Source: Mycolicibacterium rufum
Lineage (GTDB): Bacteria > Actinomycetota > Actinomycetes > Mycobacteriales > Mycobacteriaceae
DNA length: 64,000 nt
Assembly (NCBI RefSeq): GCF_022374875.2
Contig: NZ_CP092427.2
Span: 3,100,001 to 3,164,000 of the forward strand
Reading direction: 5' to 3'
This document shows, one piece after another, positions 27,694-34,835 of the stretch. The position numbers and the translations under genes are program-made. The notes under the pieces were generated by a model. The model did no database searches. It saw only the letters and a list, made by a program, of their open reading frames with translations, and was not told the DNA's origin. How positions within the stretch are numbered: position 1 is the first letter of the stretch; every line of letters starts with the position of its first letter.

Positions 27694-28184
27694 CGGTCCG
27701 ACCGCCGGCGCGAAACCCAGTCGGGTCCCTGGATCTGGTCGGGCATCACCCACATCGCCGAGGCGATGCTCCAGCAGAACAGCGCGGTCCACAGCAGGAT
27801 CGCCGGTGCGGTGAATCCCAGCGGTCCCGGATCGTGATGCACGGCGGCCACGCCGCAGATGATCATCACGGCGACGGTCGCGGCGCTCATCGTGAGGGTG
27901 AAGATCTTGGCCGCCTGTCGGCGCGTGCAGGCCAGGGCCGCTGCGCATCCGATGAGCAGCAGAACGACGCTGAGCGACACGGTGAGTGGCACCCCGAGCA
28001 CCCGCCATCCCTCATGCCGATCGTCGACCATCACCCCGATCAGGCCGGCCACACCGAGCAGGCTTGTCAGGACGGCCCCCGCTGCCAGAAGCCGGCGCGC
28101 CTGCCGCCAGTGCGGCGGGTTGAGACTGACCCGGCGCAGGTCGTCGGTCTCCGGCGGGAGCGGGCCCCGGGTGTCGCGTGCCAT
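27690..28184 (-). CDS. Four-helix membrane protein, first gene of the nine-gene operon
   Basis: 164 residues. A hydrophilic N-terminus (about 30 residues) is followed by four hydrophobic segments (AAGAVLTSLLGVAGLIGVMV, LTVSLSVVLLLIGCAAALA, LTMSAATVAVMIICGVAAV, AILLWTALFCWSIASAMWV). No known motif. ATG 28184 is the first start after the divergent MarR promoter region, so this gene opens the operon; its stop overlaps the GH15 ATG. Confidence 0.75.
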   Translation of the reverse strand: MARDTRGPLPPETDDLRRVSLNPPHWRQARRLLAAGAVLTSLLGVAGLIGVMVDDRHEGWRVLGVPLTVSLSVVLLLIGCAAALACTRRQAAKIFTLTMSAATVAVMIICGVAAVHHDPGPLGFTAPAILLWTALFCWSIASAMWVMPDQIQGPDWVSRRRSDR

Positions 28185-28232
28185 GGCGCCTCCTCAACAG
28201 TTGCTGCAAAGCAAAGTATCCATAATGGAGGA

Positions 28233-28248
28233 TTTCCAAACTGGGAAA
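28233..28248. promoter_or_regulatory. Inverted repeat between the nine-gene operon and the MarR gene
   Basis: TTTCC-AAACTG-GGAAA lies in an AT-rich patch (28205-28250) within the 111-base divergent promoter region. MarR proteins usually bind 16-20 base dyads of this size. Assignment to the adjacent MarR is inference. Confidence 0.5.
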
Positions 28249-28295
28249 GTGTAACCAGTGGAGGACGTGCGATCCGGAGGTATGCTCCGGGCTTG

Positions 28296-28757
28296 ATGGC
28301 GCCCCGACGGACAGAGACGAGCGACTACGCGGCGCAGCTCGAGCGTGCGACGCGGGGTCTTCTCGCGTTGAACGTCGTCGTGCTCGAGGAGATCGAGAAG
28401 CGCGTCGGGTTACCCACGCTGCGTGCGCTGCAGTCCCTGGAACGCCTGGGCCCCAGTCTGGTGACCGAGCTGGGGGAGGATCTCGACCTGGCACCGTCGA
28501 GCGCGAGCCGCCTCAGCGACCGGCTCGCTGAGGCCGGGCTCATCACCCGCAGCGTCCCGCAACACAATCGGCGCGCGACGCTGCTCGAATTGACCGCCGC
28601 TGGGCGGTCGGTGCTCGACGAGGTCGTCGCTCGACGGGTCGAGCATCTCGGCGGGGTCGCGGCACAGATGACCGGCCGCGAGCGCGAACAACTCCTCGCG
28701 GGCGCGAGTGCCTTCACCGAGGCCTACAGCCGACTGGCGGCCCGGCACACCCCGTGA
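28296..28757 (+). CDS. MarR-family transcriptional regulator
   Basis: 153 residues. The winged helix spans about residues 38-110 (LRALQSLERLGPSLVTELGEDLDLAPSS, then DRLAEAGLITRSVPQHNRRATLLELTAAG). ATG 28296 overlaps the stop of a four-codon reading frame (ATG 28282, M-L-R-A) as TGATG, and the GGAGG at 28276-28280 fits neither start ideally. It is divergent from the GH15/GMC operon and is the obvious candidate regulator of it. Confidence 0.9.
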   Translation: MAPRRTETSDYAAQLERATRGLLALNVVVLEEIEKRVGLPTLRALQSLERLGPSLVTELGEDLDLAPSSASRLSDRLAEAGLITRSVPQHNRRATLLELTAAGRSVLDEVVARRVEHLGGVAAQMTGREREQLLAGASAFTEAYSRLAARHTP

Positions 28758-28777
28758 TCCGGCGCCGTCGGCTGCGG

Positions 28778-29809
28778 TCAGCGGAAGCGGACCTCGAGGG
28801 TGGCCAGGCCGAAGATCTTCTTGCCCGCGGACTTCGCCCCGACGATGACGACGCCGGACCGCGTCGCCTCGTCCAGTGACTTCACCTTGCCGCTGAACTC
28901 GACGTCGGCGCCCTCCTTGGCCGGCACGATCGCCGGCGAGGAGAGCCGCACCGCGAAGCGGGTGGCCGCGCCGGGGTCGCCCGACCAGGAGGAGAAGAAG
29001 CCGGCGCCCAGCCCCATCGTCAGCATGCCGTGGGCGATCACGTCGGGCAGCCCGGCCAGCTTGGCGATGTCCTCGTCCCAGTGGATCGGGTTCGCGTCGC
29101 CGGCGACGCCGGCGTAGTTCACCAGGTCTCCGCGCGAGAGCCGGGTGTGGTGCACCGGCAGCGGGTCGCCGACCGACAGCTCGTCGAACGAGCGGCTCCC
29201 CGGGGTGCGGGTGGTCCCGCCGTCGGACACCCGGATGGCGCCCTCGGGCCGAAAGGTCTTGTGGTACTCGGCATCCGAACCCCCGATGTCGAGGATGTTC
29301 ATGTCGTGCATCATCGCGTTCTGCACCGCGGTCTTGACGTCGGCGCCGATGTCCTCGGCCGTCACGCCGACCACGGTGGTGTGCAGCGTGTGCACCCGTT
29401 CCCCGTCCGCATCGGTGAACGTGTTGGTGACCGTGATGAGGTCCCGGCCGGCGATCCGGCGCACCGACGTCAACTCGACGTCGATCTTCAGCTCGTCGCC
29501 GGCGACGATCGGGCGGTGCTGCTCGAAGACCTCCTCGGTCTGCATGTAGGTGTCGTAGCCGACGACCACCTCCTCGAACATCCGCCGGTTGCACTGCATG
29601 CCCGGGGCCGAGGTGAAGGTCAGCGGCGCGATCAGATCGGAGTAGCCCAGCTCGGCCGCGGCCGCCACGTCCCAGTGCGCCGGGTGGTAGTCCTGCACGG
29701 CGCGGGCGTACTCCCGCAGCTTCTCGCGGCCGACCAGATACGTGCCGTCCATCTGGTAGTAGTGGCCGACACGTGCTTCCAGCGGCGAGGTTTCTGCGGA
29801 GGCAGTCAT
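28778..29809 (-). CDS. Fused (3R)-hydroxyacyl dehydratase, HadA/HadB type
   Basis: 343 residues with two hotdog domains. The N-terminal half resembles HadA/MaoC N-type dehydratases (HPAHWDVAAAAELGYSDLIAP, FTSAPGM); the C-terminal half has the hydratase 2 catalytic motif with Asp and His in GVAGDANPIHWDE and AHGMLTMGLG. Such fusions act on (3R)-hydroxyacyl thioesters in fatty acid or mycolate elongation or beta-oxidation. I chose ATG 29809 (MTASAETSPLE); a longer GTG-led frame to 29869 overlaps the MarR gene. It is divergent from that MarR. Confidence 0.87.
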   Translation of the reverse strand: MTASAETSPLEARVGHYYQMDGTYLVGREKLREYARAVQDYHPAHWDVAAAAELGYSDLIAPLTFTSAPGMQCNRRMFEEVVVGYDTYMQTEEVFEQHRPIVAGDELKIDVELTSVRRIAGRDLITVTNTFTDADGERVHTLHTTVVGVTAEDIGADVKTAVQNAMMHDMNILDIGGSDAEYHKTFRPEGAIRVSDGGTTRTPGSRSFDELSVGDPLPVHHTRLSRGDLVNYAGVAGDANPIHWDEDIAKLAGLPDVIAHGMLTMGLGAGFFSSWSGDPGAATRFAVRLSSPAIVPAKEGADVEFSGKVKSLDEATRSGVVIVGAKSAGKKIFGLATLEVRFR

Positions 29810-29828
29810 GGACTGCACACTAATCGGC

Positions 29829-30344
29829 ATGGCAGCACGGTCGACGAGGGCGGCGGGCGAGGGGCTCACCCCGTCGCAACAGCGCGCGTGGGTCAGCTAC
29901 ATGCGGGTCTACCACCGTCTCGAGTACGAGATGAACCGCCACCTGCAGCGCGACTGCGGCCTGTCGCTCGGCGACTACACCGTGCTCAACGCGCTCGACA
30001 ACGCCCCGCAGCGGACGGCGCAGTTGTCGAGCCTCGCGACGGTGATCGGGTGGGAGCGCAGCCGGCTCTCCCATCACCTGCAGCGGATGGCCCGCCGCGG
30101 CCTGGTCGAGCGGCTGCCGTCGGCGGGGGACGGCCGTGCCACCGACGTCGTGCTGACCGCCGAGGGTTCGCGGCAGTTCCGCGCGGCCGTTCCGGTGCAC
30201 GCCGCGTGGGTGCGCGACACGGTCTTCTCCGGCACCGACCGCGGCCAGGAGGCGGCGCTCGCCGATGCCCTGGCCGCGGTCGGCGACTCGCTCCTGCGAC
30301 GCGGGACGCTGCCCCCACCGGAGTTCGGGCCGCCGGCGGACTGA
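29829..30344 (+). CDS. MarR-family transcriptional regulator
   Basis: 171 residues. Winged helix-turn-helix centred on LSSLATVIGWERSRLSHHLQRMARRGLVERLPSAGDGRA, followed by the usual wing and dimerisation helix. ATG 29829 is preferred over 29808 because the latter overlaps the divergent dehydratase start. Only 19 bases separate the two starts, so any operator must overlap one or both coding ends. It is convergent with the SDR at 30345, which begins right after its stop. Confidence 0.9.
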   Translation: MAARSTRAAGEGLTPSQQRAWVSYMRVYHRLEYEMNRHLQRDCGLSLGDYTVLNALDNAPQRTAQLSSLATVIGWERSRLSHHLQRMARRGLVERLPSAGDGRATDVVLTAEGSRQFRAAVPVHAAWVRDTVFSGTDRGQEAALADALAAVGDSLLRRGTLPPPEFGPPAD

Positions 30345-31088
30345 TCAGACCTGTTCGGCCCCGCCGTCGACGAACACCTCCGCACCCGTCATGAAGCTGC
30401 TCTGATCCGACGCCAGGAACAGCACGGCCGCCGCGATCTCCTCGGGCCGGCCGACCCGCCCCAGGGGCACCTTCGCCGCCTCCCCGTCGAGCAGATCCTG
30501 CTCGTTGCCGGGCGCCAGCCCGACGAGCCCGGGGGTCTCCACCGGCCCCGGCACCACGGTGTTCACCCGGATTCCGCGGCCGGCCAGTTCGGCCGCCCAC
30601 GTCCGTCCGAAGGACCGGATGGCCGCCTTCGTCGCGGCGTACACGCTGAAGGCCGGCGTGCCGTTGGACGCCGACGTCGACCCCGCGAGGATCACCGACG
30701 CGCCCGCGTTGAGCAGCGGCAGCACCTTCTGCACCGTGAACAGGGTGCCGCCGACATTGGTGGTGAACGTGGAGGTGAAGTGCTCCACCGTGATGTCGCC
30801 CAGCGCCGCGAACTCGCCGCCGCCGGCGTTGGCGAACACCACGTCCAGGCCCTTGCCGCGGGCCGCGATCGCGTCGACCACCGCGTCGAGTTCCTCGGGT
30901 CGCGACACGTCGCTGCGCACGCCCGTCGCCGCGTCGCCGATCGAGGCGACCGCCGCGTCCAGCGCGTCCTGCCGCCGACCGGTGATGACGACGTGCGCGC
31001 CCTCGGCGGCCAGTCGGGTGGCCGTCGCCAGGCCGATGCCCGACGTCCCGCCGGTCACCAGTGCCGTCTTGCCTTCCAGCTGTCCCAT
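30345..31088 (-). CDS. SDR-family oxidoreductase
   Basis: 247 residues. TGGTSGIG at about residues 13-20, NAGGG, catalytic Ser in AGSTSAS and YAATK; the Arg in TGRR favours NADP. Ends with the common DGG loop (VDGGAEQV). ATG 31088 (MGQLEGKTALV). A perfect dyad GTGACATGTCAC lies 38 bases upstream. Confidence 0.92.
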   Translation of the reverse strand: MGQLEGKTALVTGGTSGIGLATATRLAAEGAHVVITGRRQDALDAAVASIGDAATGVRSDVSRPEELDAVVDAIAARGKGLDVVFANAGGGEFAALGDITVEHFTSTFTTNVGGTLFTVQKVLPLLNAGASVILAGSTSASNGTPAFSVYAATKAAIRSFGRTWAAELAGRGIRVNTVVPGPVETPGLVGLAPGNEQDLLDGEAAKVPLGRVGRPEEIAAAVLFLASDQSSFMTGAEVFVDGGAEQV

Positions 31089-31126
31089 GATGTTTCCCTT
31101 CGTCGTGGACGTCCCGTGCAACATGC

Positions 31127-31138
31127 GTGACATGTCAC
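31127..31138. promoter_or_regulatory. Perfect 12-base palindrome in a divergent promoter region
   Basis: GTGACATGTCAC lies between the SDR (start 31088, minus) and the zinc-ribbon gene (start 31169, plus). The half-site spacing suits a dimeric repressor. The MarR gene at 29829 is the nearest candidate regulator. Confidence 0.5.
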
Positions 31139-31168
31139 CTATTCCGCTGCGGTCGATACGGTGGTGAC

Positions 31169-31375
31169 GTGTTGTTCTTCCTGTTCGGCATCGGGACCAA
31201 GCGCAAGCCCCTCGGCGCGGGAGGTGTGCGGACCTGCCCGCGGTGCCACAACACCACGCAGTGGGCGCGGGTGCGGCAGTTCCGCCAGTTCAGCGTCTTC
31301 TTCGTCCCGCTCGTGCGGTGGAAGCGCCGGGAGTTCGAGGTCTGCGGGATCTGCGGCACCGCCGTCGCCGCGTGA
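31169..31375 (+). CDS. Small zinc-ribbon protein
   Basis: 68 residues from GTG 31169. Two CxxC knuckles, CPRC and CGIC, separated by a hydrophobic stretch with a FFVPLVRW turn, match the zinc-ribbon family found as short free-standing proteins in actinobacteria. The N-terminus (LFFLFGIGTKRKPLG) is also typical. Its function is unknown. The stop overlaps a GTG of the following GH6 gene frame (GTGA at 31372), so the two may be co-translated. Confidence 0.8.
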   Translation: MLFFLFGIGTKRKPLGAGGVRTCPRCHNTTQWARVRQFRQFSVFFVPLVRWKRREFEVCGICGTAVAA

Positions 31376-31413
31376 GCGCCGCACGGATTGGCGCGAGGTC
31401 GGCGACCGGCACT

Positions 31414-32412
31414 ATGTTTCTCGGGGTGATCTCCCGCGCTGCGCGCGTCATCGCGCGCTGGACCGTCCCGATCCTGGCGGTGCTGACCGTCACCGGCCTG
31501 GTGTCCTCCCCGTCCTCGCCGCAGCCGGCGATCCGACTGGCCGCCGACGGCAACCCGCTGGCCGGAATGCCGTTCTACGTCAACCCGGACTCCAAGGGCA
31601 TCAGGGCGGCTCGCGGTGCCGGCAACCCGACGCTCGACCGGGTCGTCAACACGCCGACCGCGTACTGGATGGACCAACTCTCCACGCCTGCGGTCGACGC
31701 GAAGTACATCGCCGCCGCGCAGGCCGCGGGCACGATGCCGATCCTGGCGCTCTACGGCATCCCGCACCGCGACTGCGGCAGCTTCGCCGCGGGCGGCTTC
31801 GGCTCCGCCGGCGCCTACCGCAATTGGATCGACGGCGTCGCGGGGGCGATCGGCGGTGGCCCCGCGGCCGTCATCCTCGAACCCGATGCGCTCGCCATGG
31901 CCGACTGCCTGTCGGGCGACCAGCGCCAGGAACGTTTCGACCTGATCGCCTACGCGGTGGACACGCTCACCCGCAATCCGGGCACCGCGGTCTACGTCGA
32001 CGCCGGGCACTCTCGCTGGGTCAGCGCGGAGGAGATGGCCAACCGGCTCAACCAGGTCGGTGTCGCCAAGGCGCGTGGCTTCAGCCTCAACACCGCGAAC
32101 TTCTTCACCACCGACGAGGAGGTCGGCTACGGCCAGGCGATCTCGGGGATGACCGGCGGCAAGCCGTTCGTCATCGACACGTCCCGCAACGGCGCCGGCC
32201 CCGTCGAGGGGGACCCGCTGTACTGGTGCAATCCCGAGGGCCGTGCGCTGGGCGTCGCGCCCACCGCGAACACCGGCAACCCTCAGGTGGACGCTTTCCT
32301 GTGGGTCAAGCGACCCGGTGAGTCCGACGGATCCTGCGGTAAGGGAGAGCCCGGCGCCGGCACCTTCGTCAACCAGTACGCGATCGACCTGGCCCGCAAC
32401 GCGGGCTGGTGA
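31414..32412 (+). CDS. celA1: Glycoside hydrolase family 6 endoglucanase, CelA1-like
   Basis: 332 residues closely resembling M. tuberculosis CelA1 (Rv0062). An N-terminal basic stretch and hydrophobic segment (ARWTVPILAVLTVTGLV) is a signal peptide or anchor, so the enzyme acts outside the membrane. GH6 motifs: PFYVNP, catalytic-acid block ILEPDALAMADCL, YVDAGHSRW, and FVIDTSRNG. No carbohydrate-binding module. The start could instead be GTG 31372, which overlaps the zinc-ribbon stop; ATG 31414 leaves a better signal sequence. It cleaves beta-1,4-glucans; in mycobacteria self-produced cellulose in biofilms is a possible substrate. Confidence 0.9.
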   Translation: MFLGVISRAARVIARWTVPILAVLTVTGLVSSPSSPQPAIRLAADGNPLAGMPFYVNPDSKGIRAARGAGNPTLDRVVNTPTAYWMDQLSTPAVDAKYIAAAQAAGTMPILALYGIPHRDCGSFAAGGFGSAGAYRNWIDGVAGAIGGGPAAVILEPDALAMADCLSGDQRQERFDLIAYAVDTLTRNPGTAVYVDAGHSRWVSAEEMANRLNQVGVAKARGFSLNTANFFTTDEEVGYGQAISGMTGGKPFVIDTSRNGAGPVEGDPLYWCNPEGRALGVAPTANTGNPQVDAFLWVKRPGESDGSCGKGEPGAGTFVNQYAIDLARNAGW

Positions 32413-32431
32413 TCTCGCCGGGCACCGGTCC

Positions 32432-33205
32432 ATGCGCACGCTGATCGACATCTCGGTGCCGCTCAGGACCGGCATCGCGTCCGATCCGCCCGGGCTGCGG
32501 CCCCAGATCGAGTACCTGACCCACCGCGACACGGTCGCCGATGTGCTGTCGTTCTTCCCCGGCGCGCGGGCCGAGGATCTCCCCGACGGGGAGGGCTGGG
32601 CGATCGAGCGGGTGTCGATGACCACCCACAGCGGCACCCACCTCGACGCGCCGTACCACTTCGCGTCGACGATGAACCACGGCGAGCGGGCCATCACCAT
32701 CGACGAGGTCCCGCTGGACTGGTGCTTCCAGCCGGCCGTGAAGCTGGACTTCCGGCACCTCGGCGACGGGTACGTGGTGACCCCCTACGACGTGGACGCC
32801 GAGCTGCGCCGCATCGGCCACACGCTCTCGCCGCTGGAGATCGTGGTGATCAACACCGCCGCCGGCACCCGCTACGGCCACGACGACTACGTCGACCGGG
32901 GCTGCGGAATGGGCCGGGCGGCGACGCTACACCTGCTCGAACAGGGTGTCCGGCTCACCGGCACCGACGCCTGGAGCTGGGACGCGCCGTTCTCCCACAC
33001 CGCGCGGCGGTACGCCGACTCCCACGACGCCTCGATCATCTGGGAGGGCCACAAGGCCGGACGCGACATCGGCTACTGCCATCTGGAGAAGCTGCACAAC
33101 CTCGAGGCGCTGCCGTCGACCGGGTTCACCGTGTGCTGCTTCCCGGTGAAGGTCGAGGCCGCCTCGGCGGGCTGGACGAGGGCGGTCGCGATCATCGACG
33201 CGTAG
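32432..33205 (+). CDS. Cyclase-family metal hydrolase (kynurenine formamidase fold)
   Basis: 257 residues of the cyclase/KynB-like family. The metal motif HSGTHLDAPYHF lies at about residues 72-83, and a second His-rich region includes SHDASIIWEGHKAG. Members hydrolyse N-formylkynurenine, isatin, or close polyketide rings; the substrate here is not evident because no tryptophan genes are nearby. ATG 32432 is 19 bases after celA1, so it may be co-transcribed. Confidence 0.83.
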   Translation: MRTLIDISVPLRTGIASDPPGLRPQIEYLTHRDTVADVLSFFPGARAEDLPDGEGWAIERVSMTTHSGTHLDAPYHFASTMNHGERAITIDEVPLDWCFQPAVKLDFRHLGDGYVVTPYDVDAELRRIGHTLSPLEIVVINTAAGTRYGHDDYVDRGCGMGRAATLHLLEQGVRLTGTDAWSWDAPFSHTARRYADSHDASIIWEGHKAGRDIGYCHLEKLHNLEALPSTGFTVCCFPVKVEAASAGWTRAVAIIDA

Positions 33206-33245
33206 AGTTTTTCCGACGATCTGTTCGATACGGAGAGGTGAGCGC

Positions 33246-34082
33246 GTGGCGAGCGGACCCGACACCGCGACGCTGCGGAGGGTGCTGGATGCGGCGGCGT
33301 GGGCGCCGTCGGTGCAGAACTCGCAGCCGTGGCGGTGGCACGTGGACGCCGAGGGTCTGCACCTCGACGCCGACTGGAACCGCAGCCTGGGCGACTCCCC
33401 GTTCGACCGGTCCGACGTGCTGCTGGCGTGCGGTGCGGTGCTCGATCACTGCGCGCTCGCGTTGTCCGCGGCCGGCTGGGGTGCCCGCATCCATCGCTTC
33501 CCCGACCGCGCGGGACGCTTGGCCTCCTTCGAGGTGATCGAGTCGGAGCCCCGGCCCGCGGCGCGCGAACTGGCCGAGGTGATCCCGCGGCGGCGCTCCG
33601 ACCGCCGCGACTACGGCGGGTCCTCGCTGCCGTCGACGACTGTCGAACTGCTGCTGATCCGCGCCGCGCGACTCGGGGTGCAGATGGGCGTGGTGCCGAA
33701 GGACCGCTGGAGCCGGCTCGACGACGGCCAGGTGCAGCTGCACTACGGCCGGGCCGCCGACCACCCGCACCGCGACGGCGACGGGATGCTGCTGGTGCTC
33801 GCCACCGACGACGAGGACGACCTGGCGCGGCTGCGTGCGGGGGAGGCGGCCAGCCACCTGCTGCTCTCGGCCACGGCGCTGGAGCTGGCGTCGTGTCCCT
33901 TCACCGACCCGCTGCGCGCCGCGCGCGACCGGCTGGCGCTGGCGTGCGAGCTCTTCGACGGCGGCGCCCACCCGCAGATCCTGCTGCGGCTCGGCCCCCA
34001 GATCAGCGGCGCAGCCGCACTGCCGTCAGCGCGGCGCCGTCCGCTCGCCGAGACGACGACGTGGGGTTCGTCCGCCCGATGA
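33246..34082 (+). CDS. Acg-type nitroreductase-family protein
   Basis: 278 residues of the nitroreductase-fold Acg/Rv2032-like group, recognised by AWAPSVQNSQPWRW near the N-terminus, RRRSDRRDYG in the middle and ASHLLLSATALELASCPFTDP toward the end. It is shorter than the usual 320-330 residues. Acg proteins bind FMN but lack classic nitroreductase activity and are tied to dormancy in M. tuberculosis. GTG 33246. The last 57 bases overlap the convergent STAS gene. Confidence 0.82.
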   Translation: MASGPDTATLRRVLDAAAWAPSVQNSQPWRWHVDAEGLHLDADWNRSLGDSPFDRSDVLLACGAVLDHCALALSAAGWGARIHRFPDRAGRLASFEVIESEPRPAARELAEVIPRRRSDRRDYGGSSLPSTTVELLLIRAARLGVQMGVVPKDRWSRLDDGQVQLHYGRAADHPHRDGDGMLLVLATDDEDDLARLRAGEAASHLLLSATALELASCPFTDPLRAARDRLALACELFDGGAHPQILLRLGPQISGAAALPSARRRPLAETTTWGSSAR

Positions 34083-34547
34083 CGGGCGGTGCCACCCGGC
34101 CTGCGCCGTCCAGATGACGTGCTGCACCCCGTAGGCCAGGCGGTCCAGACGGGCCAGTGCGGTGGACAGATCGTCGGCCAGCGGGAGTTCACCGTCCGGA
34201 TCGCAGACCGACAACAACCGCCGTACCGGCCGGCGGCCGACGATCGCCCAATCCACGTCACTGCGGGCGCAATACACGCTGACGTAGTACAGCGCCGTGA
34301 ATCCGGCCGTGCCGAAGTAATCGACCGCGCGCAGATCGAGCACCAATTGCTTGGACACCCGGGTGTGCCGCTCCACGTAACGGCCGAACTCACGGCCGTT
34401 GAGCGCGTCGATCTCGCCGACGACGCCCACGGCCACCCGGGTCTGCGAGCAGTAGCGTGCCGCGAATGTGGCTCTACCACAACGCAATTCGTCGTCACGC
34501 GGAGTGACAGGAAAAGAAAAGCTACGGTGCTTCTCGACGGCGGTCAT
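34026..34547 (-). CDS. STAS-domain protein (anti-anti-sigma-like)
   Basis: 173 residues. The STAS core covers about residues 30-130: VAVGVVGEIDALNGREF then LVLDLRAVDYFGTAGFTALYYV. In classic SpoIIAA/RsbV the loop reads DSSG with a phospho-Ser; here it is G-T-A-G, so the canonical Ser is Ala and only a neighbouring Thr could be modified. A basic tail follows. ATG 34547. The tail overlaps the convergent Acg gene, and no anti-sigma kinase gene is adjacent, so the partner is elsewhere. Confidence 0.83.
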   Translation of the reverse strand: MTAVEKHRSFSFPVTPRDDELRCGRATFAARYCSQTRVAVGVVGEIDALNGREFGRYVERHTRVSKQLVLDLRAVDYFGTAGFTALYYVSVYCARSDVDWAIVGRRPVRRLLSVCDPDGELPLADDLSTALARLDRLAYGVQHVIWTAQAGWHRPSSGGRTPRRRLGERTAPR

Positions 34548-34835
34548 GTGTCAACCTCGGGGGCTCAGCTGAACTCGTGAACACCGGACGTGGATGCCGG
34601 TCGACCACCCGTACTCGCAGATGCTGATCACAGCACGTCCCGTGGGCTGGAAGCTCAACCAAAGTCAAGATAGTACGGATTTCGTTTGAGCGGAAGATCT
34701 GCGGGCATTCCCGTCCTTTTCTCCGCGACCCGAGCATCGCCGGAGCCGTTGGTGAACGGCACTATTGACGTCGCGGCCAATTCGTTTCGATGGGCTACGG
34801 AATTCGTTGTCCGACGCGCTCAGGCACAATGGCTC
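34548..34835. other. Longest intergenic stretch (288 bases)
   Basis: This divergent region must hold promoters for the STAS gene (minus) and the flavin monooxygenase gene (plus). It has an AT-richer part (34640-34690). I find no clear dyad, small gene or RNA in it. A frame open to 34686 upstream of the monooxygenase is not family-like. Confidence 0.5.
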
